Position numbers and translations under genes: made by a program
The notes under the pieces: generated by a model
The model's database searches: none
What the model was told of the DNA's origin: nothing
Seen by the model: the letters and a program-made list of their open reading frames with translations, nothing else
DNA from: RBG-16-66-20 sp052386675
GTDB lineage: Bacteria > Pseudomonadota > Gammaproteobacteria > Burkholderiales > SG8-39
DNA length: 64,000 nt
Direction: 5' to 3'
Assembly (NCBI GenBank): GCA_052386675.1
Contig: JBQTJX010000001.1
Location: 11,351-75,350, forward strand
In this document: positions 8,364-16,873 of the stretch, in pieces
How positions within the stretch are numbered: position 1 is the stretch's first letter
How the letters are laid out: every line of letters begins with the position of its first letter

Positions 8364-9032
8364 CTAGAAGTAACGCGTGGAATCCGCGACGCCCGCCTCC
8401 GCAAACCCCTTTTTCCGGATCCGGCACGCATCGCAGGCGCCGCAAGCCCGCCCTTCGGCATCCGGCTGGTAGCAGGACACCGCTTCTGAAGGATCCACGC
8501 CCAGTTCCAGCGCCAGCTTCACGATCGCCGCCTTGGGCAACTCCACCAGGGGACCCCGCACCTGGATGCGCCGTCCCTCCACCGCCGCCTTGGTGGCCAG
8601 ATTGGCCATCGCCTCGAAGGCACGCAGGTACTCCGGCCGGCAATCCGGGTAGCCGGAGTAGTCCACCGCGTTGGCGCCGACGAAAATCGCCTCGGCACGC
8701 AGTACTTCTGCCCAGGCCAGCGCGAGCGACAGCAGCACGGTATTGCGCGCCGGCACGTAGGTAACCGGGATGCCCGGCTCGATGCCGGCGATCGGCACCG
8801 CGATGGCGTGGTCGGTGAGCGCGGAGCCGCCGAACTGGGCGAGGTCAAGGCGCACGATGCGGTGTTCCTTCGCCCCCAGCCGCCGCGCGATGCGATCGGC
8901 CGCCTTCAGTTCGGCACGGTGGCGCTGGCCATAATCCACCGACAGGCACCAGCAGTCGTGGCCCTCGCGCCTCGCCCAGGCGAGCGTGGTGGCGGAATCC
9001 AGCCCGCCCGAGAGCAGGACGACGGCGTCTAT
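8364..9032 (-). CDS. queC: 7-cyano-7-deazaguanine synthase QueC
   Basis: ATP-dependent enzyme converting 7-carboxy-7-deazaguanine to preQ0 in queuosine tRNA biosynthesis. The full family sequence is present: PP-loop LLSGGLDSATT near residue 6, VDYGQRH, RNTVLLSLA, and the C-terminal zinc site C-x8-C-x2-C-x2-C (CYQPDAEGRACGACDACR). No ATG, GTG or TTG exists in frame between the PP-loop and an upstream stretch of more than 20 codons. The only sensible start is ATA, placed 6 codons before the PP-loop and overlapping the cpoB stop as ATAG, exactly where a normal ATGA overlap would be. That gives 222 residues, against 231 in E. coli. An ATG-initiated version would begin after the PP-loop and be dead. 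Confidence 0.88.
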   Translation of the reverse strand: MDAVVLLSGGLDSATTLAWARREGHDCWCLSVDYGQRHRAELKAADRIARRLGAKEHRIVRLDLAQFGGSALTDHAIAVPIAGIEPGIPVTYVPARNTVLLSLALAWAEVLRAEAIFVGANAVDYSGYPDCRPEYLRAFEAMANLATKAAVEGRRIQVRGPLVELPKAAIVKLALELGVDPSEAVSCYQPDAEGRACGACDACRIRKKGFAEAGVADSTRYF

Positions 9033-9802
9033 TTTCGGGCGCCCTGTGCCAGGCGCTGCTTTGCGCTCGCCGCGGCCGGGCTGGCCGGATACCTGGCGAC
9101 CAGGCTCTCGAGCGTGCGCTGCGCGCCACGCCGGTCTGCCAGCGCCTCCTGCGAGGAGGCAATGTTCAGCAGTGCGTCGGGCGCCTTGGCGTCGTCGGGC
9201 CAGGCCGAGAGCACGCGCTGCTGCGCGGCGATGGCCTGGCGGTAGTCGCGCTGCGCGAAGTGCGCGTTGCCGATCCAGTACTGCGCCGAGGGCGCGAGCT
9301 TGCTGGAGGGATAGGTGACCAGGAACCCCTGGAACGCCGAGATGGCGAGCGGATAGTTGCCGAGCTTGAACTGGTTCAGCGCCGCCTCATAGGCTTTGGT
9401 CTCGGCCGGGGGCGGACCGGCGTCGGCAGGGGGCTTTTCGGCCGCCGCAGCCGCGGCCTTTTCACGTTCCTGCTCCAGCTTCCTCAGGCGCGTGTCGATG
9501 TCGACGTACAGGTCCTTGCCGCGCTTGTCCGCGGTCTCGACCTGGTTCTGCGTGACTTCGAGCTGGCCGCGCAGGCGGGCGATCTCGCCCCGCAGCGCTT
9601 CGATCTGGGCTGCGAGTTCGAGCAGCGCGCGCCGGTCCTCGACCCGCGCCAGGCGCTCCTCGACGGTCTTGCCGGCCGCCTCGACCTGCTTGCGCAGGTC
9701 CTCGATTCTCTGGCGCGCGATGTTGTCGTCAAAGATCGCCTGTGCAGCCCCCGGCAGCGCGAGGCAGGCGGCGAGCAACGCGGCGGCGCCCTGCCTGCGC
9801 AT
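9029..9802 (-). CDS. cpoB: Cell division coordinator CpoB (YbgF)
   Basis: Periplasmic Tol-Pal accessory protein that coordinates outer-membrane constriction with peptidoglycan synthesis (PBP1B) in E. coli. The 257 residues start with a Sec signal peptide (cleavage expected after GAAQA near 22), then a coiled coil (RIEDLRKQVEAAGKTVEERL onward, about 30-115), an Ala/Pro linker, and C-terminal TPR repeats (YEAALNQFKLGNYPLAISAF, YWIGNAHFAQRDYRQAIAA). It is the last gene of the tol-pal operon, directly after pal, and overlaps the proposed start of queC. Confidence 0.94.
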   Translation of the reverse strand: MRRQGAAALLAACLALPGAAQAIFDDNIARQRIEDLRKQVEAAGKTVEERLARVEDRRALLELAAQIEALRGEIARLRGQLEVTQNQVETADKRGKDLYVDIDTRLRKLEQEREKAAAAAAEKPPADAGPPPAETKAYEAALNQFKLGNYPLAISAFQGFLVTYPSSKLAPSAQYWIGNAHFAQRDYRQAIAAQQRVLSAWPDDAKAPDALLNIASSQEALADRRGAQRTLESLVARYPASPAAASAKQRLAQGARK

Positions 9803-9805
9803 CGA

Positions 9806-10369
9806 CTAAAACTCTCCGGAGTAGAGGATGTCGCTGCGCCGGTTCTTGGACCAGGCGGCTTCGTCGCGTCCCTGGTCGGAGGGCTTCTCCTCGCCCAGGC
9901 TCACCGCCTCGACCTGCTCTTCCTTCACCCCCAGCAGCATGAGCATCTTCTTCAGCCCGTCGGAGCGGCGCTGGCCAAGGCCGATGTTGTACTCGCGGCT
10001 GCCGCGCTCGTCGGTGTTGCCCTGGAGCAGCATCTTCAACTGCGGATTAGCGCGCAGATACCTGGCGTGCGCTTCCACCAGCTCGCGGTACTGGTCCTTG
10101 ACGGTGTACTGGTCGAGGTCGTAGTAGATGGAGCGCCGCGACAGGATGTTGCCCGGGTCGTTGTGGGGCGCGCGCGCCGGCGTCTTGCCGGCGCCGGTGA
10201 GGTCGACGCGGGCGACGCCGCCGGGCTTGACCGGCTGCGTGGTCGCGCCGGGCTGGGCGGCGCCCTGCTGGCGCTCCTCGACGGCGGCCGGCTTTTGCTC
10301 GTCCTCCGGGGTGCTGGAGCAGGCCGCGAGGCCCGCGACCGCGGCGAAAGCAATCAGGATGGAACGCAT
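9806..10369 (-). CDS. pal: Peptidoglycan-associated lipoprotein Pal
   Basis: Outer-membrane lipoprotein of the Tol-Pal system that binds peptidoglycan. The 187-residue precursor has a lipobox LAAC with the lipidated Cys at 17, a Pro/Ala/Gln-rich linker, and an OmpA-like domain with GNTDERGSREYNIGLGQRR, the diaminopimelate-binding and helix segment, near residues 115-133. The start MRSILIAF is preferred over an upstream in-frame ATG because it gives a clean signal sequence. It lies between tolB and cpoB on the same strand. Confidence 0.95.
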   Translation of the reverse strand: MRSILIAFAAVAGLAACSSTPEDEQKPAAVEERQQGAAQPGATTQPVKPGGVARVDLTGAGKTPARAPHNDPGNILSRRSIYYDLDQYTVKDQYRELVEAHARYLRANPQLKMLLQGNTDERGSREYNIGLGQRRSDGLKKMLMLLGVKEEQVEAVSLGEEKPSDQGRDEAAWSKNRRSDILYSGEF

Positions 10370-10386
10370 GGGCTGGCTCCTTTTGG

Positions 10387-11667
10387 TCATTTCGTGAACG
10401 GCCCCCAGGCCGGCTCGCGGACATCGCCCGCGGAGATGGTGAGGCGCTGCTTGACGCGGCCGTCGGAGGATACCGCCGACAGCACGCCGCGGTTGCCGAC
10501 CACGGTCGCGAGCAGGATCATGCGGCCATTGGGCGCGAAACTGGGCGATTCGTCCTTGTCGCTGTCGGTGATCACCTGCGTCTGGCGCGTCGCGAGGTCC
10601 ATGGTCGCAACCTGGTATTTGCCGCCGTTGCGCGCGATGTACGCGAGCAGCCTGCCATCCGGGCTGACGCGAGGCGACACGTTGTAGGTCCCCTCGAAGG
10701 TCACGCGCTGCGGCTCCCCGCCCCCGGCCGGCATGCGATAGACCTGCGGGCTGCCGCCGCGGTCGGAGGTGAAGTAGATGCTCTGGCCGTCGGGCGAGAA
10801 CACCGGCTCGGTGTCGATGCCGTTGGAACTGGACAGGCGCCGCACGCCGCTGCCGTCGGGGTTCACCAGGTACAGCTGCGAGCCGCCGTCGCGCGACAGC
10901 GACACCGCGAGGCGCGAGCCGTCGGGCGACCAGGCCGGCGCCGAGTTGGAGCCCTTGAAGTTGGCCGCCACGTGGCGCTTGCCGTCGACGAGCGAATGCA
11001 CGTAGACCACCGGCTTCTTGTTCTCGAAGGAAACGTAGGCGAGGCGCCGGCCGTCGGGCGACCAGGCGGGCGAGATGATCGGCTCCAGCGAGGCGAGCGC
11101 CGTCTCCTCCCCTGCGCCATCGGCGTCCGCGATCTGCAGCTCGAAGCGCGGGCCGCGCTTGACGACGTAGGCGATGCGCGTGGAGAACACGCCGCGGATG
11201 CCGGTCAGCTTCTCGTAGATGTAATCCGAGATCCGGTGCGCGGTGGCGCGCATCTGGTCGCGCGACAGGGTGTAGGCCACGCCCGACAGGTCGGCGCCCT
11301 TGACCGCGTCATGGAGCTTGAAGCGCACCTCGAAGCGGCCGTCGGGCCGCAGCGCCACCGAGCCAAGCACCAATGCATCGGCCAGGCGCGAGCGCCACTC
11401 GGCGTAGTTGACCGCGGAGGCCTCCGTGGGCAGAGGCACCATCGGCGGCACCTCCAGGATGCGGAACATGCCGCTGCGTTCCAGGTCGGCCCTGACGATG
11501 GCGCTCACCACCGAGCCGCCGGCCGCAGCTTCTCCGGCGAACGGGGCCACGGCGATCGGGATGCGCTGCGCGCCCGCACCGGTGATCTCGATGGACAGCT
11601 GCGCGGCCGCAACTTGCGGAAGGAAAGCCACGACAAAGGCGACAAGCAGCTTTCTCATGCGCGGCAT
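10387..11667 (-). CDS. tolB: Tol-Pal system beta-propeller protein TolB
   Basis: Periplasmic TolB, which binds Pal and TolA during cell-envelope constriction. The 426 residues have a signal peptide ending at AAAQ near residue 22, an N-terminal alpha/beta domain, and a six-bladed beta-propeller with repeated PAWSPDGRRLAYVS-type blades (at least five visible, about residues 195-420). The chosen ATG overlaps the tolA stop by one base (TAATG); a second ATG three codons in (MRKLLVAF) is equally possible. A much longer in-frame extension upstream runs antiparallel to no family and is rejected. Confidence 0.95.
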   Translation of the reverse strand: MPRMRKLLVAFVVAFLPQVAAAQLSIEITGAGAQRIPIAVAPFAGEAAAGGSVVSAIVRADLERSGMFRILEVPPMVPLPTEASAVNYAEWRSRLADALVLGSVALRPDGRFEVRFKLHDAVKGADLSGVAYTLSRDQMRATAHRISDYIYEKLTGIRGVFSTRIAYVVKRGPRFELQIADADGAGEETALASLEPIISPAWSPDGRRLAYVSFENKKPVVYVHSLVDGKRHVAANFKGSNSAPAWSPDGSRLAVSLSRDGGSQLYLVNPDGSGVRRLSSSNGIDTEPVFSPDGQSIYFTSDRGGSPQVYRMPAGGGEPQRVTFEGTYNVSPRVSPDGRLLAYIARNGGKYQVATMDLATRQTQVITDSDKDESPSFAPNGRMILLATVVGNRGVLSAVSSDGRVKQRLTISAGDVREPAWGPFTK

Positions 11668-12452
11668 TATACGGGGTCGAGCGGGCGGAACTTGAGCTCG
11701 AGCTCGCGGCGGGACTGCTCCGGCCGGTCCGGGCGTGGCAGCGGCGAGGATTTCAGGATCGCGCGCTCCACTGCCTGGTCGTAACCCGCGTGCCCGCTCG
11801 ACTTGCGCAGCTTCACCGACAGTACCTCTCCCGTTGGGAGTTGTACGACATCGAAGATCGCCTCCGGGTTCCCCTTGATGTCCTGCGGCAGCACGATGTT
11901 GCCCTTGATCTTGCCGCGGATCTTCGCGATCCAGCCCTCGAGCGCGCGGGTGCTCGCGGCCGCGCTCGCCTGCGCCGCTTCGCGCTTGAGCTGGTCGGCG
12001 ATCTGCTGGCGCTCGCGATCGCTGGCGAGCGCCATTTGTTCGCGCGCCAGTTCCTCCTTCATCCGCTTCTCGGCTTCGTCCACCCGTGGCTTCAACGGCA
12101 CAGGCTTCGGAACGGGTTTGGGCCTGGGTTCGATTTTCTTCGCCTCGGGTTTGGGCTTGGGCGGAGGCGCCTTCTCGGCGATATCGGGCTTCTCGATGCG
12201 AGGCTCCGGCTTGGGAGCAGGAGGCGGAGGCGCTGGCTCGACCTTCGGCGCCGGCTTGGGCTCGACCACCGGCGGGGGCGCGGCCTGCGGCGCCTCCCAC
12301 AGCTCCACGGTCACCGACTCCGGCGGCCGGTTCTGCCAGCGCACGCCGAAGACGAGCACCAGCGCAAGCAGGACATGGACCGCGACCGCCAGCGCCAGCG
12401 AAAGCAGCGATCCCGGCTCTGCCCGCTCCTCGAAGACCGCCGCCGCGCTCAT
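11667..12452 (-). CDS. tolA: Cell envelope integrity protein TolA
   Basis: Inner-membrane protein that spans the periplasm and energises Tol-Pal through TolQR. The 261 residues show an N-terminal transmembrane helix (LLSLALAVAVHVLLALVLVF, about 18-37), a long Pro/Lys/Glu-rich and then Ala/Lys/Glu-rich helical region (about 55-165), and a C-terminal TonB/TolA-like domain with GWIAKIRGKIKGNI and GYDQAVERAILKSSPLP. Domain order and context identify TolA. Its start overlaps the tolR stop by 4 nt. Confidence 0.93.
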   Translation of the reverse strand: MSAAAVFEERAEPGSLLSLALAVAVHVLLALVLVFGVRWQNRPPESVTVELWEAPQAAPPPVVEPKPAPKVEPAPPPPAPKPEPRIEKPDIAEKAPPPKPKPEAKKIEPRPKPVPKPVPLKPRVDEAEKRMKEELAREQMALASDRERQQIADQLKREAAQASAAASTRALEGWIAKIRGKIKGNIVLPQDIKGNPEAIFDVVQLPTGEVLSVKLRKSSGHAGYDQAVERAILKSSPLPRPDRPEQSRRELELKFRPLDPV

Positions 12453-12859
12453 TGCCTGGGTTTCACCTGCAGCCCGACGCGCTCGACGCCCCTGGCGCGC
12501 AGCTCATCCATCACCTGCAGCACCGCCTCGTATTTCACGTTCTTGTCCCCCGCGATCAGCACCGGGGTCTTCGGGTCCTTGACCAGCGACTTGACCTCGC
12601 CGATGGCGATGGCGCGCTCGCTGAGGATGCGCCCGGCGGCGTCCCGCTCGCGCACCGTGAGGGAGCGGTCCTCCAGGATGATCACCTCGATGGGCGCCAG
12701 CTTCGGCGCGCTCGCCGCGCCCACCGAGGGCAGCTCGATCACCCCGGGGGTCACCAGCGGCGCGGTGACCATGAAGATCACCAGCAGCACCAGCATCACG
12801 TCGACGTAGGGCACGACGTTGATCTCGTGCATCGGGCCGCGCTTGCTGCGCGTCCTCAT
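12449..12859 (-). CDS. tolR: ExbD/TolR biopolymer transport protein
   Basis: Small inner-membrane stator subunit that uses proton flow with TolQ. The 136 residues contain the single transmembrane helix with the essential aspartate, VVPYVDVMLVLLVIFMVTAP (residues 15-34, Asp20), followed by a periplasmic ExbD domain. It is separated from tolQ by zero bases (the tolQ TAG abuts the ATG) and overlaps tolA, so the operon is tightly coupled. Confidence 0.95.
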   Translation of the reverse strand: MRTRSKRGPMHEINVVPYVDVMLVLLVIFMVTAPLVTPGVIELPSVGAASAPKLAPIEVIILEDRSLTVRERDAAGRILSERAIAIGEVKSLVKDPKTPVLIAGDKNVKYEAVLQVMDELRARGVERVGLQVKPRQ

Positions 12860-13543
12860 CTAGCGGACCACCGCCTGGCGCTGCAGGACGTTGGAGAACT
12901 CCTCCATGAAGCTCTCGAAGTGGATCGCGAGGCGGTCGATGTCGTGCGAAAAGCGGTTGTATGCGACCACCGCGGGGATCGCGGCGAACAGTCCGATGGC
13001 GGTCGCGATCAGCGCTTCCGCAATCCCCGGGGCCACCTGGGCCAGCGTCGCCTGCTGCACGTTCGCCAGGCTCCGGAACGCATGCATGATCCCCCACACC
13101 GTGCCGAACAGGCCCACATAGGGGCTCACCGAGCCGGTCGAGGCGAGGAACGAGAGATGGCGCTCCAGCATGTCCATCTCGCGCTGGTAGGTTGCGCGCA
13201 TGGCGCGCCGGGCGCCATCCACCATCACGGAGGGCTCGGTGCCGCGCTGGCCCCGGAGCTTGGTGAACTCGCGAAAGCCGGCCTCGAAGATGCGCTCCAG
13301 GCTGCCGATGGTGTGGCGCGCGTTGACCGAGCCCTGGTAGAGCGCGTTCAGGTCGTTGCCGCTCCAGAACTCGCGCTCGAACTGCTCGGTCTGGGCGCGC
13401 GCGCTGCGGATGGCGAACCACTTGCGGAAGATGAACATCCACGACATGAACGACACCGCCAACAGGAGCAGCATCACCGCCTTCACCACGACGGAGGCAT
13501 TCATGACCAGGTTCCAGAGGTCCATGTCCTGCGTCACGCTCAT
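12860..13543 (-). CDS. tolQ: Tol-Pal proton channel protein TolQ
   Basis: MotA/TolQ/ExbB-family inner-membrane protein, partner of TolR in the proton-driven motor. The 227 residues have three transmembrane segments: about 15-37 (SVVVKAVMLLLLAVSFMSWM), about 134-156 (GLFGTVWGIMHAF) and about 170-190 (IATAIGLFAAIPAVVAYN). The conserved GLFGTVWGIM and ATAIGLFAAIPAV blocks are intact. It follows ybgC with an ATGA overlap, the standard ybgC-tolQ-tolR-tolA-tolB-pal-cpoB order. Confidence 0.96.
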   Translation of the reverse strand: MSVTQDMDLWNLVMNASVVVKAVMLLLLAVSFMSWMFIFRKWFAIRSARAQTEQFEREFWSGNDLNALYQGSVNARHTIGSLERIFEAGFREFTKLRGQRGTEPSVMVDGARRAMRATYQREMDMLERHLSFLASTGSVSPYVGLFGTVWGIMHAFRSLANVQQATLAQVAPGIAEALIATAIGLFAAIPAVVAYNRFSHDIDRLAIHFESFMEEFSNVLQRQAVVR

Positions 13544-13941
13544 GCTGCGATCCTCGCGGTAAGTTCTTCGGAAATGGGTTGCGGTTTCATGTCCCTATGC
13601 CGCACGCAGGCCACCTGGATGCGCGCCGCCGCGCACAGGCGGCCATCGTCCAGCCGCGCCTCCTGATCCAGCCACAGGTAGGCGCGCCTCACTTCCGCGG
13701 GCTTGACGCTCACCGTCAGCAGGTCGTCCAGCCGCGCCCCGATCCTGAAGTCGATTTCGGCGCGCACCACCACGAACCCGAGACCTTCGACAGCGGCCAT
13801 GCGCTGCTGGTTCACTTCCAGGCTGCGCAACCACTCGCTGCGCGCGCGCTCGAAGAAGCGCAGGTAGTTGGCGTAGTAGACCACGCCGCCCAGGTCGGTG
13901 TCCTCGTAGTAGACGCGTACCGGGAAGCTGAACGTTTTCAA
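13540..13941 (-). CDS. ybgC: Tol-Pal system-associated acyl-CoA thioesterase YbgC
   Basis: Hot-dog fold thioesterase hydrolysing short- or medium-chain acyl-CoA/ACP, linked to phospholipid enzymes at the inner membrane in E. coli. The signature VRVYYEDTDLGGVVYYANYL has the catalytic Asp (Tyr-Glu-Asp-Thr-Asp) near residue 13, followed by RFFERARSEWLRSLE. The start is TTG, overlapping the ruvB stop as TTGA; this gives 133 residues against 134 in E. coli, so a longer start is not needed. It heads the tol operon but is coupled to ruvB upstream. Confidence 0.92.
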   Translation of the reverse strand: MKTFSFPVRVYYEDTDLGGVVYYANYLRFFERARSEWLRSLEVNQQRMAAVEGLGFVVVRAEIDFRIGARLDDLLTVSVKPAEVRRAYLWLDQEARLDDGRLCAAARIQVACVRHRDMKPQPISEELTARIAA

Positions 13942-14990
13942 GCGCCGTTCGGGTTCGCCTGCGACAGGAGGTCCGCGGCCGCCCTGGGCGCGACAATGCC
14001 GAAATGGCGGTACGCGGTGAGCGTCGCCATCCGTCCGCGCGGGGTGCGCTGCAGGTAGCCGCACTGGATCAAGTAGGGCTCCAGCACGTCCTCGATGGTG
14101 TCGGTTTCCTCGCCGATGGCGTGGGCGAGGTTCTCCACGCCGACCGGGCCGCCGCCGAATGTCTCGATCACCGCGAGCAGCAGTTTCCGGTCCATCAGGT
14201 CCAGGCCAAGCGCGTCCACGTCCAGCATTTTCAGGGCCGCGTCGGCCACCGCCTTGGACACCTTGCCGTCGGCCTTGACCTGCGCGTAGTCGCGCACCCG
14301 GCGCAGCAAGCGGTTGGCGATGCGCGGGGTGCCCCTGGCGCGGCCCGCGATCTCCGCCGCGCCCTCGTCCACCAGCGGCACCTCCAGCAGCCCGGCCGAG
14401 CGCTGCACGATCTTCGTCAGGTCGGCGGCGTCGTAGAACTCCAGCCGCGCCACGATGCCGAAGCGGTCGCGCAGGGGGTTGGTGAGCATGCCGGCGCGCG
14501 TGGTGGCGCCCACTAGCGTGAACGGCGGCAGGTCCAGCTTGATGGAGCGCGCCGCCGGCCCCTCGCCGATCATGATGTCGATCTGGTAGTCCTCCAGCGC
14601 CGGGTAGAGGATTTCCTCCACCACCGGCGACAGGCGGTGGATCTCGTCGATGAACAGGACGTCGCGCGGCTCCAGGTTCGTCAGCAGCGCGGCGAGATCG
14701 CCCGGCCGTTCCAGCACCGGCCCTGAGGTCTGGCGCAGGTTGACGCCCATTTCGCGGGCGATGATGTGGGCGAGCGTGGTCTTGCCCAGGCCCGGCGGGC
14801 CGAAGAGCAGCACATGATCGAGCGCTTCGCTCCGGCCCCTGGCCGCCTGGATGAAGATCTCCAGCTGGCTGCGGGTCTTCTGCTGGCCGACGTACTCGGC
14901 GAGCGTGGCGGGGCGCAGCGAGCGCTCGATCTGCTCTTCCTGCACGGAGACCGGCTTGGCGGAGATGAGGCGGTCGGTTTCTACGGCCAT
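13938..14990 (-). CDS. ruvB: Holliday junction branch migration helicase RuvB
   Basis: AAA+ hexameric motor that drives branch migration with RuvA. The 350 residues begin with RuvB-specific SLRPATLAEYVGQ. They contain Walker A LLFGPPGLGKTTLAH (near 61-75), Walker B LFIDEIHRLSP (near 113-123), sensor 1 LVGATTRAGML, and the C-terminal winged helix with YLQRTPRGRMATLTAYRHFG. It lies 62 nt downstream of ruvA, with an imperfect palindrome in the gap, and is coupled to ybgC. Confidence 0.97.
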   Translation of the reverse strand: MAVETDRLISAKPVSVQEEQIERSLRPATLAEYVGQQKTRSQLEIFIQAARGRSEALDHVLLFGPPGLGKTTLAHIIAREMGVNLRQTSGPVLERPGDLAALLTNLEPRDVLFIDEIHRLSPVVEEILYPALEDYQIDIMIGEGPAARSIKLDLPPFTLVGATTRAGMLTNPLRDRFGIVARLEFYDAADLTKIVQRSAGLLEVPLVDEGAAEIAGRARGTPRIANRLLRRVRDYAQVKADGKVSKAVADAALKMLDVDALGLDLMDRKLLLAVIETFGGGPVGVENLAHAIGEETDTIEDVLEPYLIQCGYLQRTPRGRMATLTAYRHFGIVAPRAAADLLSQANPNGA

Positions 14991-15017
14991 GCGCTATCTT
15001 ACCCGCCGCGGCGAGGA

Positions 15018-15045
15018 CCAAATGTGTACGATCGGTAACATTTGG
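15018..15045. repeat. 28-bp imperfect palindrome between ruvA and ruvB
   Basis: CCAAATGT and ACATTTGG are perfect 8-bp arms around a centre whose middle six bases CGATCG are also self-complementary; three positions on each side of that core do not pair. The ATGT...CGATCG...ACAT layout matches a perfect 20-bp palindrome found near sat in this window. There is no T-tract, so it does not look like a terminator. A dimeric DNA-binding protein could use it; the protein is unknown. Confidence 0.5.
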
Positions 15046-15052
15046 CCCACCC

Positions 15053-15622
15053 CTAGCCCTTCGCCAGCCCCTTCAGCGCCGCCCGGATGCCTTCGGCCAG
15101 TCCGATTCCGGCCGGCAGGCCCTTCACCGCCACCAGCGCTTCCTTCTCGCTGTAGCCCAGGCCCAGCAGCGCATTGAGCACGTCGCCGTTGCCGCCCGAC
15201 TTCGCCTCCGCCGGCAGCGCGTCGGCGAGCTTGCCCTTCAGTTCCAGCAGCAGGCGTTCGGCGGTCTTCTTGCCGATCCCCGGCACCTTGGTGAGCCGCG
15301 CCGGCTCCTGCATCGCCACCGCCTGCGCGAGCTCGGCCACGGACAATCCCGAGAGCACCGACAGCGCCGTGCGCGCACCCACCCCGGATATCCGGATCAG
15401 CTGGCGGAAAACGGCCCGCTCCTCCTGCGTGCCGAAGCCGAACAGGATATGCGCGTCCTCGCGCACCACCAGGTGCGTGTGCAGGGTCACTTCCTCGCCG
15501 GTTGCCGGCAGGTTGTAGAAGGTGCTCATCGGCACGTCCACCTCGTAGGCGAGGCCGTTCACGTCCACCAGCACCTGCGGCGGGTGCTTGGCGACGAGCT
15601 TTCCAGTCAGCCGGCCGATCAA
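15053..15622 (-). CDS. ruvA: Holliday junction DNA helicase RuvA
   Basis: Tetrameric Holliday-junction-binding protein that loads RuvB. The 189 residues show the N-terminal OB fold (MIGRLTGKLVAK), two helix-hairpin-helix motifs (RISGVGARTALSVLSGLS near 76-93, KVPGIGKKTAERLLLELK near 111-128) and the C-terminal RuvB-binding domain (LLGLGYSEKEALVAVKGL). It overlaps ruvC by 4 nt. Confidence 0.97.
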   Translation of the reverse strand: MIGRLTGKLVAKHPPQVLVDVNGLAYEVDVPMSTFYNLPATGEEVTLHTHLVVREDAHILFGFGTQEERAVFRQLIRISGVGARTALSVLSGLSVAELAQAVAMQEPARLTKVPGIGKKTAERLLLELKGKLADALPAEAKSGGNGDVLNALLGLGYSEKEALVAVKGLPAGIGLAEGIRAALKGLAKG

Positions 15623-16134
15623 ACCAGGCGCCCCTTCTTCATGCGCAGGCTGCGGGTGCTGAGCGCGCCCAGCGCCGCGGAATGGGCGTGGCAGATGGCG
15701 CAGGCCAGCGCGTCGGCGGCGTCCGGACTGGGATCTCCAGGCAGCGCAAGCAGCCGCTTCACCATGTGCTGCACCTGCTCTTTTCCGGCGTGGCCCTTGC
15801 CGACCACGGCCTGCTTGACCTGCAGCGCAGTGTACTCCGCGACCGGGAGGCCCGCGATGACCGCGGCGCAGATGGCAGTGCCGCGCGCCTGCCCGAGCAG
15901 CAGCGTGGACTGGGGATTGACGTTGACGAACACCTTCTCGATGGCCACTTCCTGAGGCGCCTGCGCCGCGATCACCTCGTTCAGGCCCTCGAGCAGCACC
16001 TTGAGGCGGCTGGCGAGGTCGCCGGCGCCGGACTTCACGGTGCCGCTGGTGAGGTAGCGCAGCCTGCTGCCTGATTTTTCGATGACGCCGAACCCGGTAT
16101 TGCGCAGACCCGGATCGATGCCGAGGATCTTCAC
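15619..16134 (-). CDS. ruvC: Crossover junction endodeoxyribonuclease RuvC
   Basis: Dimeric resolvase that cuts Holliday junctions. The 171 residues carry the RNase-H-like acidic site: ILGIDPGLRNTGFGV (Asp7), VAIEKVFVN (Glu), and ASPDAADALACAICH near 140 (Asp residues). Length and start match the family. It follows the yebC gene with a 4-nt overlap and precedes ruvA with another, giving a coupled yebC-ruvC-ruvA unit. Confidence 0.97.
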   Translation of the reverse strand: MKILGIDPGLRNTGFGVIEKSGSRLRYLTSGTVKSGAGDLASRLKVLLEGLNEVIAAQAPQEVAIEKVFVNVNPQSTLLLGQARGTAICAAVIAGLPVAEYTALQVKQAVVGKGHAGKEQVQHMVKRLLALPGDPSPDAADALACAICHAHSAALGALSTRSLRMKKGRLV

Positions 16135-16856
16135 TCGTCTATGGACGCGGTGGTGTAGACGTCCTGTACGTCGTCCAGGGACTCCAGCGCGTCCAGCAGC
16201 CGTCGCAGGCGCGCGGCGTCCTCGCCGGCGACGGCAACCTCGTTGACCGGCTTCATGGTGATCTCGGCGAGTTCCGGCTTCAGGCCCGCCTTCTCCAGCC
16301 CGGTCTTCACCTTGGCGAAATCAGCCGGCGCGCTCAGCACCTCGATCGAGCCGTCCTCATTCGCCACCACGTCGTCGGCGCCGGCGTCGAGGGCCGCCTC
16401 CATCACCTTGTCCTCGGAGGCGCCGGGGGCGAACACGAACTGGCCGCAGTGCTTGAAGAGGTAGGCCACGGAGCCGTCGGCGCCCATGTTGCCGCCGTTC
16501 TTGGTGAAGGCGTGGCGCACCTCCGCCACGGTGCGGGTGCGGTTGTCGGTCAGGCAGTCCACCAGCACCGCGGCGCCGCCCGCGCCGTAGCCTTCGTAGC
16601 GCGCCTCCTCGTAGGCCACGCCTTCCAGCTCGCCGGTGCCGCGCTCCACCGCTCGCGTCACGCTGTCCTTGGTCATGTTCGCCTCGCGCGCCTTGTCCAG
16701 GCACAGGCGCAGGCGCGGGTTGCTGTCGGGATCGCCCCCTCCCAGGCGCGCCGCCACGGTGATCTCCTTGATCAGGCGCGTGAACACCTTTCCCTTTTTG
16801 GCGTCGGCGGCCGCCTTGCGGTGCTTGATGTTCGCCCATTTGCTGTGTCCGGCCAT
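16131..16856 (-). CDS. yebC: YebC/PmpR-family DNA-binding transcriptional regulator
   Basis: A 241-residue TACO1/YebC-family protein that binds DNA in some bacteria; recent work links the family to translation of proline-rich stretches. It opens with the near-invariant MAGHSKWANIKHRKAAADAK and continues with GGGDPDSNPRLRL, YEGYGAGGAAVLVDCLTDN, and KNGGNMGADGSVAYLF. It heads the ruvCAB block, a common position. Confidence 0.95.
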   Translation of the reverse strand: MAGHSKWANIKHRKAAADAKKGKVFTRLIKEITVAARLGGGDPDSNPRLRLCLDKAREANMTKDSVTRAVERGTGELEGVAYEEARYEGYGAGGAAVLVDCLTDNRTRTVAEVRHAFTKNGGNMGADGSVAYLFKHCGQFVFAPGASEDKVMEAALDAGADDVVANEDGSIEVLSAPADFAKVKTGLEKAGLKPELAEITMKPVNEVAVAGEDAARLRRLLDALESLDDVQDVYTTASIDE

Positions 16857-16873
16857 GCCATAATTTTACCGTC

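Noticed and set aside
10387..12300. 637-codon frame including tolB with a long N-terminal extension
   Set aside because: The added part lies over tolA in another frame and is low-complexity; TolB's own signal peptide begins at 11667 or 11658.
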